From Mixia osmundae IAM 14324 (taxonomy: Eukaryota; Basidiomycota; Mixiomycetes; Mixiales; Mixiaceae), in assembly GCF_000708205.1 (NCBI RefSeq), contig NW_014575563.1, positions 923,361-987,360 on the forward strand: a stretch of 64,000 nt of DNA. The letters run 5' to 3'. Positions 1 to 11,254 of this stretch are shown here, piece by piece (position 1 is the first letter of the stretch; the number at the start of each line of letters is the position of its first letter). Under the pieces are notes generated by a model. The model ran no database searches, was not told the origin of the DNA, and saw only the letters and a list, made by a program, of their open reading frames with translations. Made by a program: the position numbers and the translations under genes.

Positions 1-1785
1 AATATCGTCACCAGGCGCGAGTTCACGCGTGCGGAGCAAAGCAGCTTCAGCCGCAACTTTTTCGCGAGCGGAAGCAATCTGTGACTCGTACTCGCGAAAA
101 CCCTTCAATTCGCTGTCTTCCTTCTCTGTCCGCGTTTGGCCCGCTCTCGCAGAGAAGGTCACGAGGGATGTCATCTCCGACGAATCATTGGGGTGGTTCA
201 GCGACGTCAAATGCTCTAGATCGGTGCCATAGCCTTCCCGAGGTGTGGCAGAGACCGAAAGACGGACCTGGCTATCCCAGTAGATCGACTTTGGTTGTTT
301 CGGATTGCCAGGCGTATGGGACGGCAGCGGGAAAATATCGGGATCAAGACGATGCAGCCGATGCTGGTTGAGTACGGAGCTCGTGATCTGAAGGTGATCT
401 GTCGTGTCGTCTTCTCTTGATACTACGTGTAGTACATCGGGTTTGAACGATGCTTTCCAGTCGATATAGCGCTTGTCTTTTGCTACCTTTTTGCCAACAT
501 CGTGCATCACGATGCGCAAGACAGCGCGATGCTGGTCGAGGAGCGCCTGGAAGTCGATTGCGAGCAATGCAGGCAGATGGTCGAGGGAGGGACAGCAAAG
601 GCTCAGTACTGCTCCTGGCGACTCGCCACCGCTGACGATACCCTCTGCAATCGGGTCGACCCATTCTCCCTTGTTATTCTGTACGGGATCGCCCGCTTTC
701 AGCTTTGCATAGATCGGTCCTGGTTTGATGCCCCTGGCTATTGCCATGCCAGGCGACAGCTTGCCCGGACGGCGAGGTCCGACAATGAGATAGCTGCTTG
801 GTCCACGGTCAACAGCCTTGGGGGCTGGCAAGCGAATGTGAGACCAAGCAGGCGTCTGTTCCTGCTGATTTCCTTGCGATGAAGATGATGCACGAGACGT
901 AGAGGCGTCGGTACGAAAGACGGGCTTGAGGCTGTCTAGCTCTGTACCGCGGAACATGTCATCGATCGCTGCTCGTCGCTTTTGCTTTGCTTGTTGCTCG
1001 TCTGCCGCTTCCTGTGGCGCAACAGAGGTCGAATCGGTTGTGGGAGGCAAGAGCGGTAGTGTGTAGACGATGACATTTTCATCTCGGTATGCTATCGCGG
1101 GCGAGTCTGTTCGTTCTTCTGGCTCGTGCACGGACAAGCTGAGTGCCGGGCGTCTGACGTACAAGCGGTAAGACGCAATGAGATGATCAACGTCGCGCGG
1201 CCCGTGGATCTGCAATTTGCTCTGCCCGCTCGCTGCCGCATTCAGTATGATGCTCGCCAGGCCCGAAGCAGCATCTGGATCCAGTCTGGACAAGAAGCAA
1301 GCCCTGATCTTCTTGACTCTTATGCGTTGCGCCGTCGTCGCTCGTGCGATCGATTCGCCAGGCGTAAAGAGGTAGCGCGCATTGTCAAAGACGACCCAGA
1401 AAGCAGGATGAGTATCTGAGCTCCTGCCACAAGCAGACTGGATGCCCCAGAGATTGTGAGCACCGTTGGAAGCGTTTGTCATGGGTAGCTCGTCTGCTAG
1501 CTCTGCAGGGATGGGCAAGGGTCGTCTGACGAGTTTGATGCGCTGCTTGATGACAGCCTCATTCAGGGGCGAGAGCTTGACGAGCGACCGCCTCGCCAAG
1601 CTGAACAGGCGTGATAGTCTCGCCAGTGCCGCGGAGCAATGCTGCCACGATCTGACGCTGCAGGCACAGAACGATGATGCCAAAGGGCGAGCGTTGAAAT
1701 TTCGCAGTCGGCGCGCGTGTCGCTCGAAGTTGGAAGGAGCCTCCATTCGTTGCTGATCGATACTCAAAATGCTCACGGCGAGCAT
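1..1785 (-). CDS. tRNase Z, long form (ELAC2/TRZ1 type), N-terminal part
   Basis: This enzyme removes the 3' trailer from precursor tRNAs in the nucleus and mitochondria. The minus frame is open without introns for 595 codons from the ATG at 1785 and runs off the left edge, so the gene is partial. Residues about 20-70 are rich in Arg and Ser with few acidic residues, as in a mitochondrial presequence. The degenerate N-terminal half of long tRNase Z follows: FDNARYLF near residue 130, KIRACFLSRLDPDAASGL, then IHGPRDVDHLIASYR near 193. After an acidic/basic linker comes RGIKPGPIYAKLKAG near 347, the family's flexible-arm/linker signature, and then SGGESPGAVL. The catalytic HxHxDH half lies outside the window. 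Its start is 87 bp from the stop of the next gene on the same strand. The family call is firm; the exact start is likely but unproved. Confidence 0.88.
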   Translation of the reverse strand, partial: MLAVSILSIDQQRMEAPSNFERHARRLRNFNARPLASSFCACSVRSWQHCSAALARLSRLFSLARRSLVKLSPLNEAVIKQRIKLVRRPLPIPAELADELPMTNASNGAHNLWGIQSACGRSSDTHPAFWVVFDNARYLFTPGESIARATTAQRIRVKKIRACFLSRLDPDAASGLASIILNAAASGQSKLQIHGPRDVDHLIASYRLYVRRPALSLSVHEPEERTDSPAIAYRDENVIVYTLPLLPPTTDSTSVAPQEAADEQQAKQKRRAAIDDMFRGTELDSLKPVFRTDASTSRASSSSQGNQQEQTPAWSHIRLPAPKAVDRGPSSYLIVGPRRPGKLSPGMAIARGIKPGPIYAKLKAGDPVQNNKGEWVDPIAEGIVSGGESPGAVLSLCCPSLDHLPALLAIDFQALLDQHRAVLRIVMHDVGKKVAKDKRYIDWKASFKPDVLHVVSREDDTTDHLQITSSVLNQHRLHRLDPDIFPLPSHTPGNPKQPKSIYWDSQVRLSVSATPREGYGTDLEHLTSLNHPNDSSEMTSLVTFSARAGQTRTEKEDSELKGFREYESQIASAREKVAAEAALLRTRELAPGDDI

Positions 1786-1872
1786 AACTGAGATTCAAGC
1801 AGGATCACACGGAAGAGACAATCGCTGTACAAACAATGCAAAGCTGCGAGCATGAGATGCGAGAGGACAGAT

Positions 1873-2571
1873 CTACTTTTGGAACGGCTTGTAGACTTGG
1901 TTTGGCTTCTCGTGCACTTGGGGTTGCCCGGGCGGCGATCCCGGGATGGTCTTCTTCAGCTTCTGTGCTCGGTCACTCGTGAGCCAAGGCGTCTGAGAGG
2001 ATGACGGAAAAGTGAGACGGACGAGCTTGTCAAAGACGCATTTGTTGAACGGTCGCTCTAAGTCGCGACAGTTGTAGAACTCCTGCGGGCGGCCACTCGT
2101 CTCAGCTGGAACGGGCAGCTGAAAAGAGGCAAGCTTGCCTGGTTGCCTCGTTCTAAGCAGTTCCAGTGCGCGTTCCATTCGGCTTCACAGTTGATCTGCA
2201 GCTGATTGATCCTGTCAAGCGACCCATCCATTGAGACAGATGCACATCTGACGAAATTGATCAGAGACCGACATGTGTTGTACGCAACGAGTCACCCTCC
2301 TGCCCTCCTTGAGGCAATGCTCAGGATCCCTGTTCTCGGCCTTGCAGAGCATAAAGTCATCTGTTGACACCCATCACGACCTGAGCCCGACGCTTCAGAA
2401 GCAGCAGAACGAACCGTTGTACTTCTCACAACCTGCTCCGATGAAGAAGGAGGCCGACTTGAGAGGCGCAGAGGTCGTTCCCACTTCTGCCACATGGGGT
2501 ACCCTCTTGGGCAGCGGGGTCGGGTCGATGTACGGCTCCGCTGGGAACTTGGCCTCTCTATGTGTGGCCAT
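1873..2571 (-). CDS. NDUFA8: NADH:ubiquinone oxidoreductase subunit NDUFA8 (PGIV), CHCH protein
   Basis: An accessory subunit of respiratory complex I, located on the intermembrane-space side of the inner membrane. Five exons splice to a 155-residue protein. It contains [19 protein letters not shown], then [20 protein letters not shown], then [20 protein letters not shown] and FNKCVFDKL, ending [17 protein letters not shown]. The paired CX9C-type cysteines are those that form disulfides through the MIA40 pathway. The ATG at 2571 opens [13 protein letters not shown], a good family N terminus with no cleavable presequence. Intron lengths of 54, 61, 56 and 60 nt keep the frame. The third, 2083-2138, uses a GC donor. 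The last is a multiple of three, so its retention would give a 20-residue insert. It is divergent from the NAC beta gene, 171 bp away. Confidence 0.9.
2083..2138 (-). other. GC-AG intron in NDUFA8
   Basis: The donor is CCAG followed by GCAAGC and the acceptor is CCCGCAG. Removing 56 nt joins LERGNQ to EFYNCRDL in the conserved CHCH region. No GT donor nearby restores this frame. Confidence 0.8.
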
Positions 2572-2742
2572 GGCGATCCCGAGCCGGCTGTGGACCTGAT
2601 GCAGAGCTTGCTAGCTCGAAGCGTGAGACCGCGCGTGAGGCGGATTGGCAGTTCTCGCCGGGCCAACCGGGCCGGGAGCCACTCGCGCCCAAGCCTGCCA
2701 GTCAGAATCAGCGGCGCAAAGAAACGCTCGACATCTGCCATC
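2572..2742. promoter_or_regulatory. Shared divergent promoter region, NDUFA8 / NAC beta
   Basis: 171 bp between two outward-facing start codons. It must hold both promoters and both 5' leaders. I see no recognisable factor site. Confidence 0.5.
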
Positions 2743-3423
2743 ATGGATACTGCCAAGCTTGCACGCATGCAAGCGGCTGCACGCCAGGGTCAGTCAACTC
2801 TTCGCGTGCTTCAGACGACAGCTTGCGTCAGGCGAAAAGGAGAGAAAAATTGACGATGGTGTGCGAGCGTACAGGCAGCAAAGGCACACCACGAAGGAAG
2901 CAGCCCGTCAAGGCAAAGACGACATCGGGAGATGACAAGAAGCTACAAGCTGCGCTGAACAAGCTGCCCGTCCAGACGCTGGCGGGCATCGAGGAAGTCA
3001 ACATGTTCAAAGACGACGACTCGGGCACCGTTCTCCATTTTGCCCAGCCAAAAGGTTCGTCGATTCGAGAGCGTCAGCGATCCCCCCGTGCTGCTGCCTG
3101 ACTTCGCGGCCACCAGTTCATGCATCCGCGCCATCGAACACATATGCAATCTACGGACACGGACAAGAGAAAGATCTCACGGATCTCTTGCCGGGCATCT
3201 TGTCCCAGATGGGCCCAGAAGCGCTCTCCAACCTCAACTCGCTCGCAAGAAGCTATCAGGGCATCCAGAGCGGTCTGGGTGCTGCCTCAGAGGACGATGT
3301 ACCGGTCAGTCTTTCAAGTAGCGCGACTTGCTCATGCTCCCTCGGGCTAAACGTTGGTTGATGGTGCAGGATCTCGAGCCGGCTGGCGTTGACTCTGGAT
3401 CGAGACTCGAAGAGGTCAACTAG
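2743..3423 (+). CDS. EGD1: Nascent polypeptide-associated complex subunit beta (BTF3/EGD1)
   Basis: Beta subunit of the ribosome-bound NAC chaperone, which shields emerging nascent chains and pairs with NAC alpha. Four exons encode 155 residues. The N terminus [20 protein letters not shown] followed by PRRK is the ribosome-binding motif of the family. The NAC domain follows: [53 protein letters not shown], and [20 protein letters not shown]. The tail is acidic and ends RLEEVN. Introns of 86, 62 and 65 nt give an exact frame. The first intron uses the acceptor just before GCAGCAAAGG, because earlier AG sites would break the conserved GSKGTPRRK. Start 2743 gives the canonical family N terminus. 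Confidence 0.92.
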
Positions 3424-3612
3424 GATGGAAGAGAGGAAAAACCCGGATCGAGCAGTGCTCGAGTCTACCTCGCAAACAAGAGTAGCGCCTGTGCGCGTTT
3501 CATCTGATGAGCTTGCAAGAATGCACTCTTGTGTGACAATCTAGCCTCGGCACGACATGAGGGGTTTACACAGCATGCATCCTTGCGCAAGTCGTGGCTG
3601 CCTGCAGTCTGT

Positions 3613-4260
3613 TCACCAGAGATCCTTCCGCCGCCTGCGTTCCTCCTCGATCGAACGTTTCCGCCAGCCGAGGTGAGACTGCCTGAGATCGTGCATCTTC
3701 TGGTGGACGCTCTTGACGAGCTTGGCCTGTTCTTTCGCAAGCGGTGTCTTGCTCTTGAACCCTTCGACGGCAATGACGCCCTTGCTGACGCCAAAGTGTT
3801 TTGCCAGTTTGCTCTGCGACCAGGTGAGAGGATCACTCGTCCTCATCTCCCTCATCTTGTCCAGTTCTTCCTCTGACAGATGTCTGCTCGGTTGCCTCGG
3901 GCGAGGGGTGGCAAGCGGTGGCAGGTCGATTGGCATCCTGCTCGCTGCAGGAGAGGAAGGTGCTGCCAAGGGGTGAGACTGGTGGTGGTGGGCAGTGGCC
4001 AGCGTTGCACTCGACCCGCCTGGGATGGGGTAGGCGATCCCCGGCGGTGCAATCGATGGCGGAGGTCGCACGATCAGCGTGGAGCGGTCCTCGAGCGTGT
4101 AGTAGATCGCATTGGGCGAGATGGACGGGTGGAGCGGATCCTCTGATTTTAGCTTGCGAGCGACATAGTGCCGCTTGCTGCCGCCCGAACAGGCTGCTCG
4201 GGTGAGGTTGATTAGCCTTTGCGAGCTCGGTCGGCTGTCGCTCAGCAGACTCAAGCTCAT
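3613..4260 (-). CDS. MRPL20: Mitochondrial large ribosomal subunit protein mL58 (MRPL20 family)
   Basis: A fungus-specific protein of the mitochondrial large ribosomal subunit. The start at 4260 gives 215 residues with a basic, Ser-rich targeting sequence (MSLSLLSDSRPSSQRLINL), close to the roughly 195 of yeast Mrpl20. The mature part begins SKRHYVARKLKSEDPLHPS with YYTLEDRSTLIVRPPPSI. It continues with a proline-rich linker and the conserved C-terminal block EEELDKMREMRTSDPLTWSQ then LAKHFGVSK, ending in a basic tail. No intron is needed. The frame stays open upstream to an ATG at 4440 through a run of eight ATG codons. That longer start would overlap the start of the divergent RBM18-like gene and leave no room for a promoter, so I prefer 4260. 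Confidence 0.82.
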   Translation of the reverse strand: MSLSLLSDSRPSSQRLINLTRAACSGGSKRHYVARKLKSEDPLHPSISPNAIYYTLEDRSTLIVRPPPSIAPPGIAYPIPGGSSATLATAHHHQSHPLAAPSSPAASRMPIDLPPLATPRPRQPSRHLSEEELDKMREMRTSDPLTWSQSKLAKHFGVSKGVIAVEGFKSKTPLAKEQAKLVKSVHQKMHDLRQSHLGWRKRSIEEERRRRKDLW

Positions 4261-4438
4261 CTCCGTCGATGCACTCGACCGCTTGCAAGGTGAGGTGAAC
4301 GTCGTGCTAGCAAGCAAGCAAGCAGGCAAAACCGCGCCGTCTCTCTTTGGCCAGCAACTCGAGGCAAAGGCGTCGTCCATGTTGAGCATCATCATCATCA
4401 TCATCATCATGACGAGGTAGCAGGACTTCTGCACAAGC
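4261..4438. promoter_or_regulatory. Shared divergent promoter region, mL58 / RBM18-like
   Basis: About 178 bp if mL58 starts at 4260. It holds a (CAT)8 microsatellite and a short GCAAGCAAGCAAGC tract. If mL58 starts upstream, this stretch is coding. Confidence 0.45.
4387..4410. repeat. (CAT)8 trinucleotide microsatellite
   Basis: Eight perfect CAT units on the plus strand, equal to eight ATG codons on the minus strand. They are in frame with mL58 and would encode a Met run if translated. Confidence 0.95.
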
Positions 4439-5501
4439 ATGACAGAGCCAGACAGGATCAAGTCCAAGTCACGCAAGCGACTCTACATCGGCAACCTATC
4501 CTCGACCATCGACGAGTGCGTGATCGCTCCTGTCCCCTCGAGCGGAGTTCAGAACTGACCAGTGTCTAGGTACGTCCTTGCCCATTTGTTCACCAAATAC
4601 GGCAAGATAGTCAAACTCGACGTGCTCTACCATACTGCCGGCCCTCTCAAGGGCAAGCCGAGAGGCTATGGCTTTGTCGAATTCGAACAGACCTGGGTCC
4701 GTCAATGCTGCCTCAGACGTGTCATGTCTAAGGCTCGGTCGACGACGACAGGAAGCGGAAAGAGCGCAATTGGAGCTGCACGATAAGCTCATACGAGGCC
4801 GCAAGCTCATCGTCTCCTGGGCAGACAACGTCAGTTCACCCTGATCGCCAACTGGACGCGCCAGACTGACTCTTGCCCGTCTTCCCCCTTCGCAGCCAGA
4901 TACAGACGAGAGGGGACCAGCAACGGGTGGCGCATGGAGACACAAGCTAGACGGCCACAAGCCCACTACACTCAGCCTCATCAAGAACCAACGCAAACCC
5001 AAATCGCAAGTCTCTCGTTCTTCCACATATCTCGCCCTGCTGACGTGATGGATCGCTTGCACTCGCAGAACTGACGCAGCGATCAATGCACTCGAGGCCA
5101 AGCTTGCTTCCATGCGGCCTCCTACGCCCGAGCCGGACATGGACGAGGATGACCCGGTTCATGCTCCAGTGGCATCTACCTCGAGGGCCAGCGCCAATCT
5201 ACCAGCGCGACCGAGCGCGCTCGTGGCAATCCAGGCAGAACGAGATATGAAAGCTGCACCCGAGGGCCCTCAAGCCCTGCCGAGACGGAATCCCTCCCTT
5301 CTGGCGCCTGGCACGACAAGAACGACGGGATCGCTCTTTGCCAGTCTACAGAAAGTCTCTCGAGCAAAAGAAGAGCAAGCGACTCCTCCTCCCGCCAGCC
5401 CGAGCACATTCGGTCCCGATAGCTGGAAAGCGACGGGCGCGAAGCCGAAAGGCAAGAGCAGGATGCTGCCTGGCATCGTCGTCAAGCCAAAAGACAAATG
5501 A
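4439..5501 (+). CDS. RNA-binding protein, RBM18-like (single RRM)
   Basis: A probable nuclear RNA-binding protein; the precise role of the RBM18 family is unclear. Five exons give 274 residues. The RRM occupies about residues 10-95. RNP2 is RLYIGNLSS and RNP1 is KPRGYGFVEF. LFTKYGKIVKLDVLYHTAGP lies between them, and the closing strand is LIRGRKLIVSWADN. After the RRM come KPTTLSLIKNQRKPKS, a short helical segment (DAAINALEAKLASMRPPTPE) and a low-complexity Pro/Ser/Ala tail with basic patches. Introns of 54, 55, 66 and 63 nt fit the frame exactly. The fourth is GC-AG. The start ATG at 4439 shares bases with an opposite-strand ATG, discussed under mL58. The 3' end converges on the myosin gene 74 bp away. 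Confidence 0.85.
5006..5068 (+). other. GC-AG intron in RBM18-like gene
   Basis: The donor AAATC is followed by GCAAGTCTC and the acceptor is CACTCGCAG. A CTGACG branch-like site is present. Removing 63 nt restores KPKSTDAAINALEAKL. Confidence 0.8.
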
Positions 5502-5575
5502 AGACGTTGCTGTAGTTTTATTGTCTTGTTGTGTCCCGAACTTGCACTCACGTGTACAACACACACACACATACA

Positions 5576-8500
5576 CTACAGCTGATTGACAACATTGGAA
5601 CCGCTGAACTCTGATCGAGAGCGCATCTTGTCCATCTCGGCCCTGAGACGCGCTGACGACTCTCTCTCGGCTTGCAACTTTCGCTCCGTCCTGCGGGCGT
5701 TCAGCTGCAAGTCTGCCTCGACTTGTTGCTACAATGCCTGCATCAGTGGAATTCTCTCGGCATCAGAGAGAGGACTGACGAGCTCTTCGACCGCTTTGCG
5801 CAGTTCGCCAATTCGACGATCCTTCTCAGCGGCTTTCTCTTCCGCTCTTTGCTTGTAGCGCTCTATGTCTGCACCGTTCATACCATAGCCGCTTGAATGG
5901 GCGCGACGCTCGTTCTCTAAGAGCGTTGAAAGCTCGCGGATGCGCGTCTCCGCATCGCCAGACAGGCTGGACCCATTGCGAGGCGAAGCCGACATCATTC
6001 GTGTCTCCATATCGAGGACGCGTTTCTTCATCGTCTTTGTCTGAGCGTCGAGCGAAGCATTGAGTCGACTCAGCTCGGCGTTCTCCTGACGTTCTTTCTC
6101 GACGTGCTCCCGCTGTGCTTGCAGCTCTTCGGTGAGCTGGTCGAATTCTGATTGGTACTTCCTCCGCATGGCCGACATGGCAAAATCACGCTCCTCGAGC
6201 TCTTGCTGTGCCCTTTCGCGTTCGGCAAGCAAGTCTTCCTCAAGCCGTCTGCGCTGCTGGTCCAATTTTGCCATTGCTTGCGATTCGTCGCGTATCATGC
6301 CGCCTTGACTTGATCTGTGCAAGGCCAGCTCCTTCTCTCGCGCCTCGAGCTGCTTCTTGAGATCAACAACGTCTTTGTGAAGCGCCAATGCTGCCGAGCT
6401 GGCACTACTGCTGGGTTTGTCAAATCTGTCTAGCTTTGAAGCCATTTCCTTCGCAATCTCAGCATTGTTGCTTTGCAGCTTCTGCAAGAGCGAATGACGC
6501 GAGGAGGGGTTTGGTTGACCAGCATCACTTCGACGTGGCTGCCCTCGCTCGAAAGCCCGACTGAGGTCTTCCACTTCGCCTGCGAGTCGCTGCTTGGTCT
6601 TTTCCAGACTGCGAATATGCTGAGAGGCTTCTTCGAGTCGAGCTTGTGTCTCGGCAAGCTGCCTATCCGTAAAGCGCTTGGCTTCTTCAAGCACATGCAC
6701 GTGTTCGACGACCGTCTTATCCTGAGCTGACTGCGCCTTCTTCACTTCGATCGATAAGGTTGCTAATTGCGCCTGTAGCTCCGAGTTCTGGCGCGTCTGC
6801 GCCATGACTTGTTGGCGCAATGCAGCTGCGTCCGTCTCTGCTCGTTTGCAAAGCTCGCGCAAAGCGACATTCTCTTCGTTGTTCTGCGCAACTCTCGTCT
6901 CGAACGCTTTGAGCTCTCGAAGTAAAGTTGTCTTCTCGCGCTCAAGGCCGATGCTGGCTTCTTCCGTTTGTCGTAGCTGTGCAAGCGTCGCAGAGAGCTG
7001 TTGCTTGGTTGAGACGTGGTCTTTTTGCAGTGCCTGCAGGTCCCGTCCAGCATCCTGTTGGATAGCACGAAGTGAAGCCAGCTCATTCTCGGCAGCAATT
7101 TGCGCGGCTTTTGCGGCAGACAATGCAGCCTCGGCGTCTTGCAGCTTGCTTGTTGCGCCATTGACTTGCCTTGTGACCTGCTCATGTGCCTGCAAACGGG
7201 CGCTTGCCTCTGCTTTAGCCGTTGCGACCTGTAGCACCCGAGAAGGCGGGTCAGCGGATTACCGAGCACACGATCGAGGCCTACCTCAGCCAGCAATTTG
7301 GCGCTCTGTTCGGTCGTTTCTTGACGCGATTGGGCCAGCGTTCCGCTTAGCTTTGCGATGTCAGCTCGAAGACTGGCAAGTTCGGCCTCTTTGGCCTTTG
7401 CAGCAACATCGAGTCGAGCAGTCTCCGATGTATGTGTCTGTATGGAAGCGCGCAGAGCTTCCAGATCGCCCTCGATCTTCTCCTTCTCGACCAGCAAATT
7501 CTCGTAGTCGTCAATCTGCTGCTGTCGCTCTCGCGCAATCGCGTCAAACTGAGCTTGTAAGCGTGCACGACCAGATAGCAAGCTATCGCGGTCTTTCTGC
7601 TGTTGCTGCAGCTGAGCTGATAAGGCCTGCAAGTCTTGCTCTTTACGCTGTAGCTGCGCTTCGTATCCCGTCGCCTTGCGCGTTGCGTTGGTGTACTGCT
7701 CCTTCGCGTATCGTGCTTCTTTGATGAGCATGTCCGCGCGTCTTTTCATGCTTTCGCGCTCGAGGGCGAGATCAGTCTGTTGAGCAACAGCTTCGGCTTC
7801 GAGGACCTTGATGCGCTGTCGAGCGCGAACAACGTCTTGTGCACCTTCCCGCCCTTGTTGCTCGAGTTGAGCGAGCTGCGCTGTCAAGGCCGCCTTCTCG
7901 ACGTTCAGAGCCTTCCACTGCTCCGTCGTGTTTTCGGCCCGGTTGCTCATCGCGTCTGCTTGCTGTTGCCATTTGACTTGCTCTTGCTCAAGCTGAGCCA
8001 TACGAGCTTGTGTAGAATTATGTAAGCTCTCGAGCTCGTCAGACTTGATCTCGGCTGTTTTGAGAGACTCTAGCGTGACGGTCAGCTGGCTTTCGAGATA
8101 ATCAATATCCTGAGTCAAGCACCAGACCGTTAGCGCATATCGAGCTATGCCGACATAAGCTGACCTTTTGCATTTCTGTGACCGATTGGTATAACGCAGC
8201 TTCCTTCTCTTTCGAGCGTAGCAAATGAGTGTCCTTTTCCAGCGTCAAGGCACGTTCTGCCTGGAGCGCGTCCTCGATCTGCCTCCGCTCTGCGCGGAGT
8301 GTTGCCTGTACCGCTTCAAGTTTGTCTCGCTCTTGCTTCTCACGCACAGCTTCATTTTTGGCGCGGACGAGCTCTTGTTCGCGCTTGCGAAGATTGTCAT
8401 CCACCCTCGAGGCAGCCAGCAATGGTCGTACGCGGGTATAGAGATCCCACCAAGGCCAATCTTGTAGCTCGAGATAGACGCGAGCATTACGCTGTATGAC

Positions 8501-11254
8501 ACGCACTGCGTTCGCTCGATGTAGTATTTTGCGAGTCGCGTGACGAGTGATGATTCCTCGGCAAGTCGCTTGCAGCCGAGAGAATGTGTCTGCTAGGAGA
8601 GTGTCGCGACGTTCTTCGAGACTAGCGAGGACGCCGGCCCGGAAGAACACCTTTGTCAGACCGATACGAAATGTAGTGGGATCCAGCTCGAGCGATTCGA
8701 CCATTCGTTGCGATGCCAGCCTGCCGTTGACGAAGCCATCTGACGATACGCCGCGCGTCAAAATCTCATAGCGTTGCCTGAACTCGATGAATGGCAAGCG
8801 ATTAGGGTAGCCAAGTCGGGCGATGCGAATGCCTTCGAGCACGCCATTGCAGCGAAGCTGATCAAGTACGAGAGGGACCTCGAACTGGCCTGAGCGCTTC
8901 ACTGTGTTGGGGACGATACACCGGATGAAGTGAGGTTGAGTGGATCGCAGCTGAGCCATAAGAACATTGAGCTGCTCCTTATGTCGTTGCGCCACAGTGC
9001 GGAAAGCGCCCCGGCGAACCCGACGCCGAGGGCCGTCTCTGCCCTCGACTAGAGGCGCAGCAACTGTCTGCTCGGCAAACTCGGCAAATAGCGAGCGCAC
9101 GAACACGTCAGCCGCTTGAGATAGCAATGCGGTGACGTTGTCGTTGATGGGATCTTTGTTCTTCTCGAGCCAGCCGGAAGTGGTGTATTCGACTTTGCCT
9201 GCATAGTGTTGCACAGAGAACTTGTCTGCAAAGCGACTCCCGCTGAACTTTGACGAGGCCCGGGCTGCGACGCCGAGCTTCTCGGTAAAGGTCTTATCGC
9301 TACCCCCTGGCATGATCGCTTCTTCGTCCAGACAGCTGAGGACGCCGATAGGCTGACTGGATTCGATCAGATCTATTGTCGGCTGCAAATCTAGACCAAA
9401 GTTGATGAAGTCCCATTCGATGTCTTCTCTTGCATATTCCTCCTGTTCAAGTACAAACATGTGGTGATTGAAGTACTGCTGCAGCTTCTCGTTGGTATAA
9501 TTGATGCAGAGCTGCTCGAAGCCATTCTCTTCGAAGATCTCAAAGCCTGCAATATCGAGCACGCCGATGAAAGCAGACTTGGGTACGTCGCGATCGAGCG
9601 CAAGGTTGATGCGATCGACCATCTTGCCGAAAGCCTTCTCGTATATGGTCTTGCATAGCGCTGCTAGCTCGTCGGTCACTTGTTGCTTCGTCCGAGATTG
9701 CGTCACGAGGTCGCGACCAGCGCGCACTTTTGGCGTCAGTACTGCACGTCTGAAGTCCTCGACTGGCAGTCCCAGAAGATGACACGCCTTCTCGAGTGAA
9801 GTGTTATCTCGGACAAGAGCTTGGTCCGATCGATCGGTGGAGACCTGTATATTGCCGATGTGCAAAATGGCAGCAACGACCTTGAAGAGCTGTAGCTGCT
9901 CCTCCCTGCTGAAGCCGACGGTGTGCAAAGCAACGAGCAATGCCTTCCACGCCTCGGCGTCATTGATGCCATCGACCGTCATTTGCGACTTTGACAGATA
10001 TTCTTGCTTTTCTGCGCCGCCGTCTAGCAAAAGCTGAGATCGCAGATCGGCAGATGCGCCTTTGAGCAGCATATAGAATATATGAAAGCTTCGTTCGTGG
10101 CGGCTTCGACCCGTCACTCTACTCTTCTCGAGCAAGTACCATTCAATGTTGGCGCCCGCAATGGCGCCAGCTGAGTCGAATTCTATCCGAACAAACTTGC
10201 CAAAGCGAGAGGAGTTGTTATTCCGAACTGTTTGTGCATTCCCGAATGCTTCGAGGATAGGATTGGCTTCTAGGATCTGTTGCTCGAGTCGGTTATCCTC
10301 GGTACGTGCAGGCGTGAGGGAAGTAGAGGAGGAGTAAGCCCGATCCGCTACAGCCTCGCTCGCGACTGCAGTGAGGTATTGTATGACACGCTTGGTATTC
10401 TCTGTCTTGCCCGCTCCCGACTCGCCACTGCGCGTGCACGAGTGAGCAATGCATGACAAACCGGCCTGAGCTAGACTTGCGTGATCAGGATGGATTGACA
10501 CTCCCGTTCGGAGAGCATCTTCTGCCATGCTTTCTGTGCGACTGCATAGACATGCGGCGGCGCATCTTCTCTCCGGCGACGTTTATAATCTGCCTTGACG
10601 CGCTCAGGCCTGGCTATGTTGACCACGAGCTGCACTCACGCTGGACTAGTTCTTGCGAATAGAGTGGTAGATCTCGATAAGGATTGATGGCGACCAGGAA
10701 GAGGCCAGAATAAGTCTGCGCCGCCTCGTCAGAGCGAAAGTGCGTCCGGACTCGTCAACGTACATATATAGCTTGCTCGAGATAGCGAAGCCGCAAGTTG
10801 TTGACTACACTTGCTTCGTTGAGGAATGTGAGATCAGCAATGTCGTCCACTCTATCAAATTTGGGCGGGTTCATGCGTGACACATCGTTTGTCGGTATCA
10901 GCAAGGTCTGTCACTCTCGTTCAGCACATTGTCACTTCTTCACTCCTCCCGGCTGACCTCTCTAGATGATTCGATGACGGCCTCGGTCCAGTCCGTCTCC
11001 TTGCGCCCGCCTGGAACGAGAGCAACAGCTTCCGTCTCTGTCCACTCGCGAGAGACCCATCCGCGAACGTATCCGTGCGTCGCATCTGACAGCCATATCC
11101 ACTTCTTCTCTGAGAAGAGTGATGCCGCAGCTGCTTCTGCTAGTGATGGTGCTTCGCCTATGCGCCGCTTTGAAGGCGAGCCGAGCAGCATAAAGCCTGA
11201 GCGTGCCTGCCGTGAACCGTGGTTTTGACGTTGCGCGAAAGTCGCGTCGCGCAT
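5576..11254 (-). CDS. Conventional (class II) myosin heavy chain
   Basis: The motor of the cytokinetic actomyosin ring, about 1,770 residues in eight exons. The N-terminal SH3-like part has EKKWIWLSDATHGYVRGW. The motor follows: NPPKFDRVDDIADLTFLNEA, then YTYSGLFLVAINPY and P-loop GESGAGKTEN. Switch I is NNNSSRFGKF and switch II DIAGFEIFEENGFEQLCINY. The actin-binding and SH1 parts are RSTQPHFIRCIVPN and LRCNGVLEGIRIARLGYPNR. The neck has IQ-like segments (FSRLQATCRGIITRHATR, AVRVIQRNARVYLE), then WPWWDLYTRVRPLL. A coiled coil of about 900 residues runs to the C terminus, with no tail domain, which points to class II. The ATP-loop intron is GC-AG; the last intron joins KAVEEL to QQQVEADLQ. 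The 101-bp divergent spacer to the DUF2235 gene is its promoter. Confidence 0.93.
10428..10480 (-). other. GC-AG intron in the myosin P-loop
   Basis: The donor ATCAC is followed by GCAAGTCTAG and the acceptor is GCGCGCAG-like. Removing 53 nt yields SILITGESGAGKTENTKR, the invariant ATP-binding loop. Confidence 0.85.

Noticed and set aside
5558-5575. Short AC-rich run after the RBM18-like gene
   Set aside because: Only about seven AC units at the convergent 3' ends; too short to be notable.
6804-7724. A long plus-strand open frame inside the myosin gene
   Set aside because: It is antisense to the coiled-coil tail. Repetitive heptad codons keep the opposite strand open. It has no family features.
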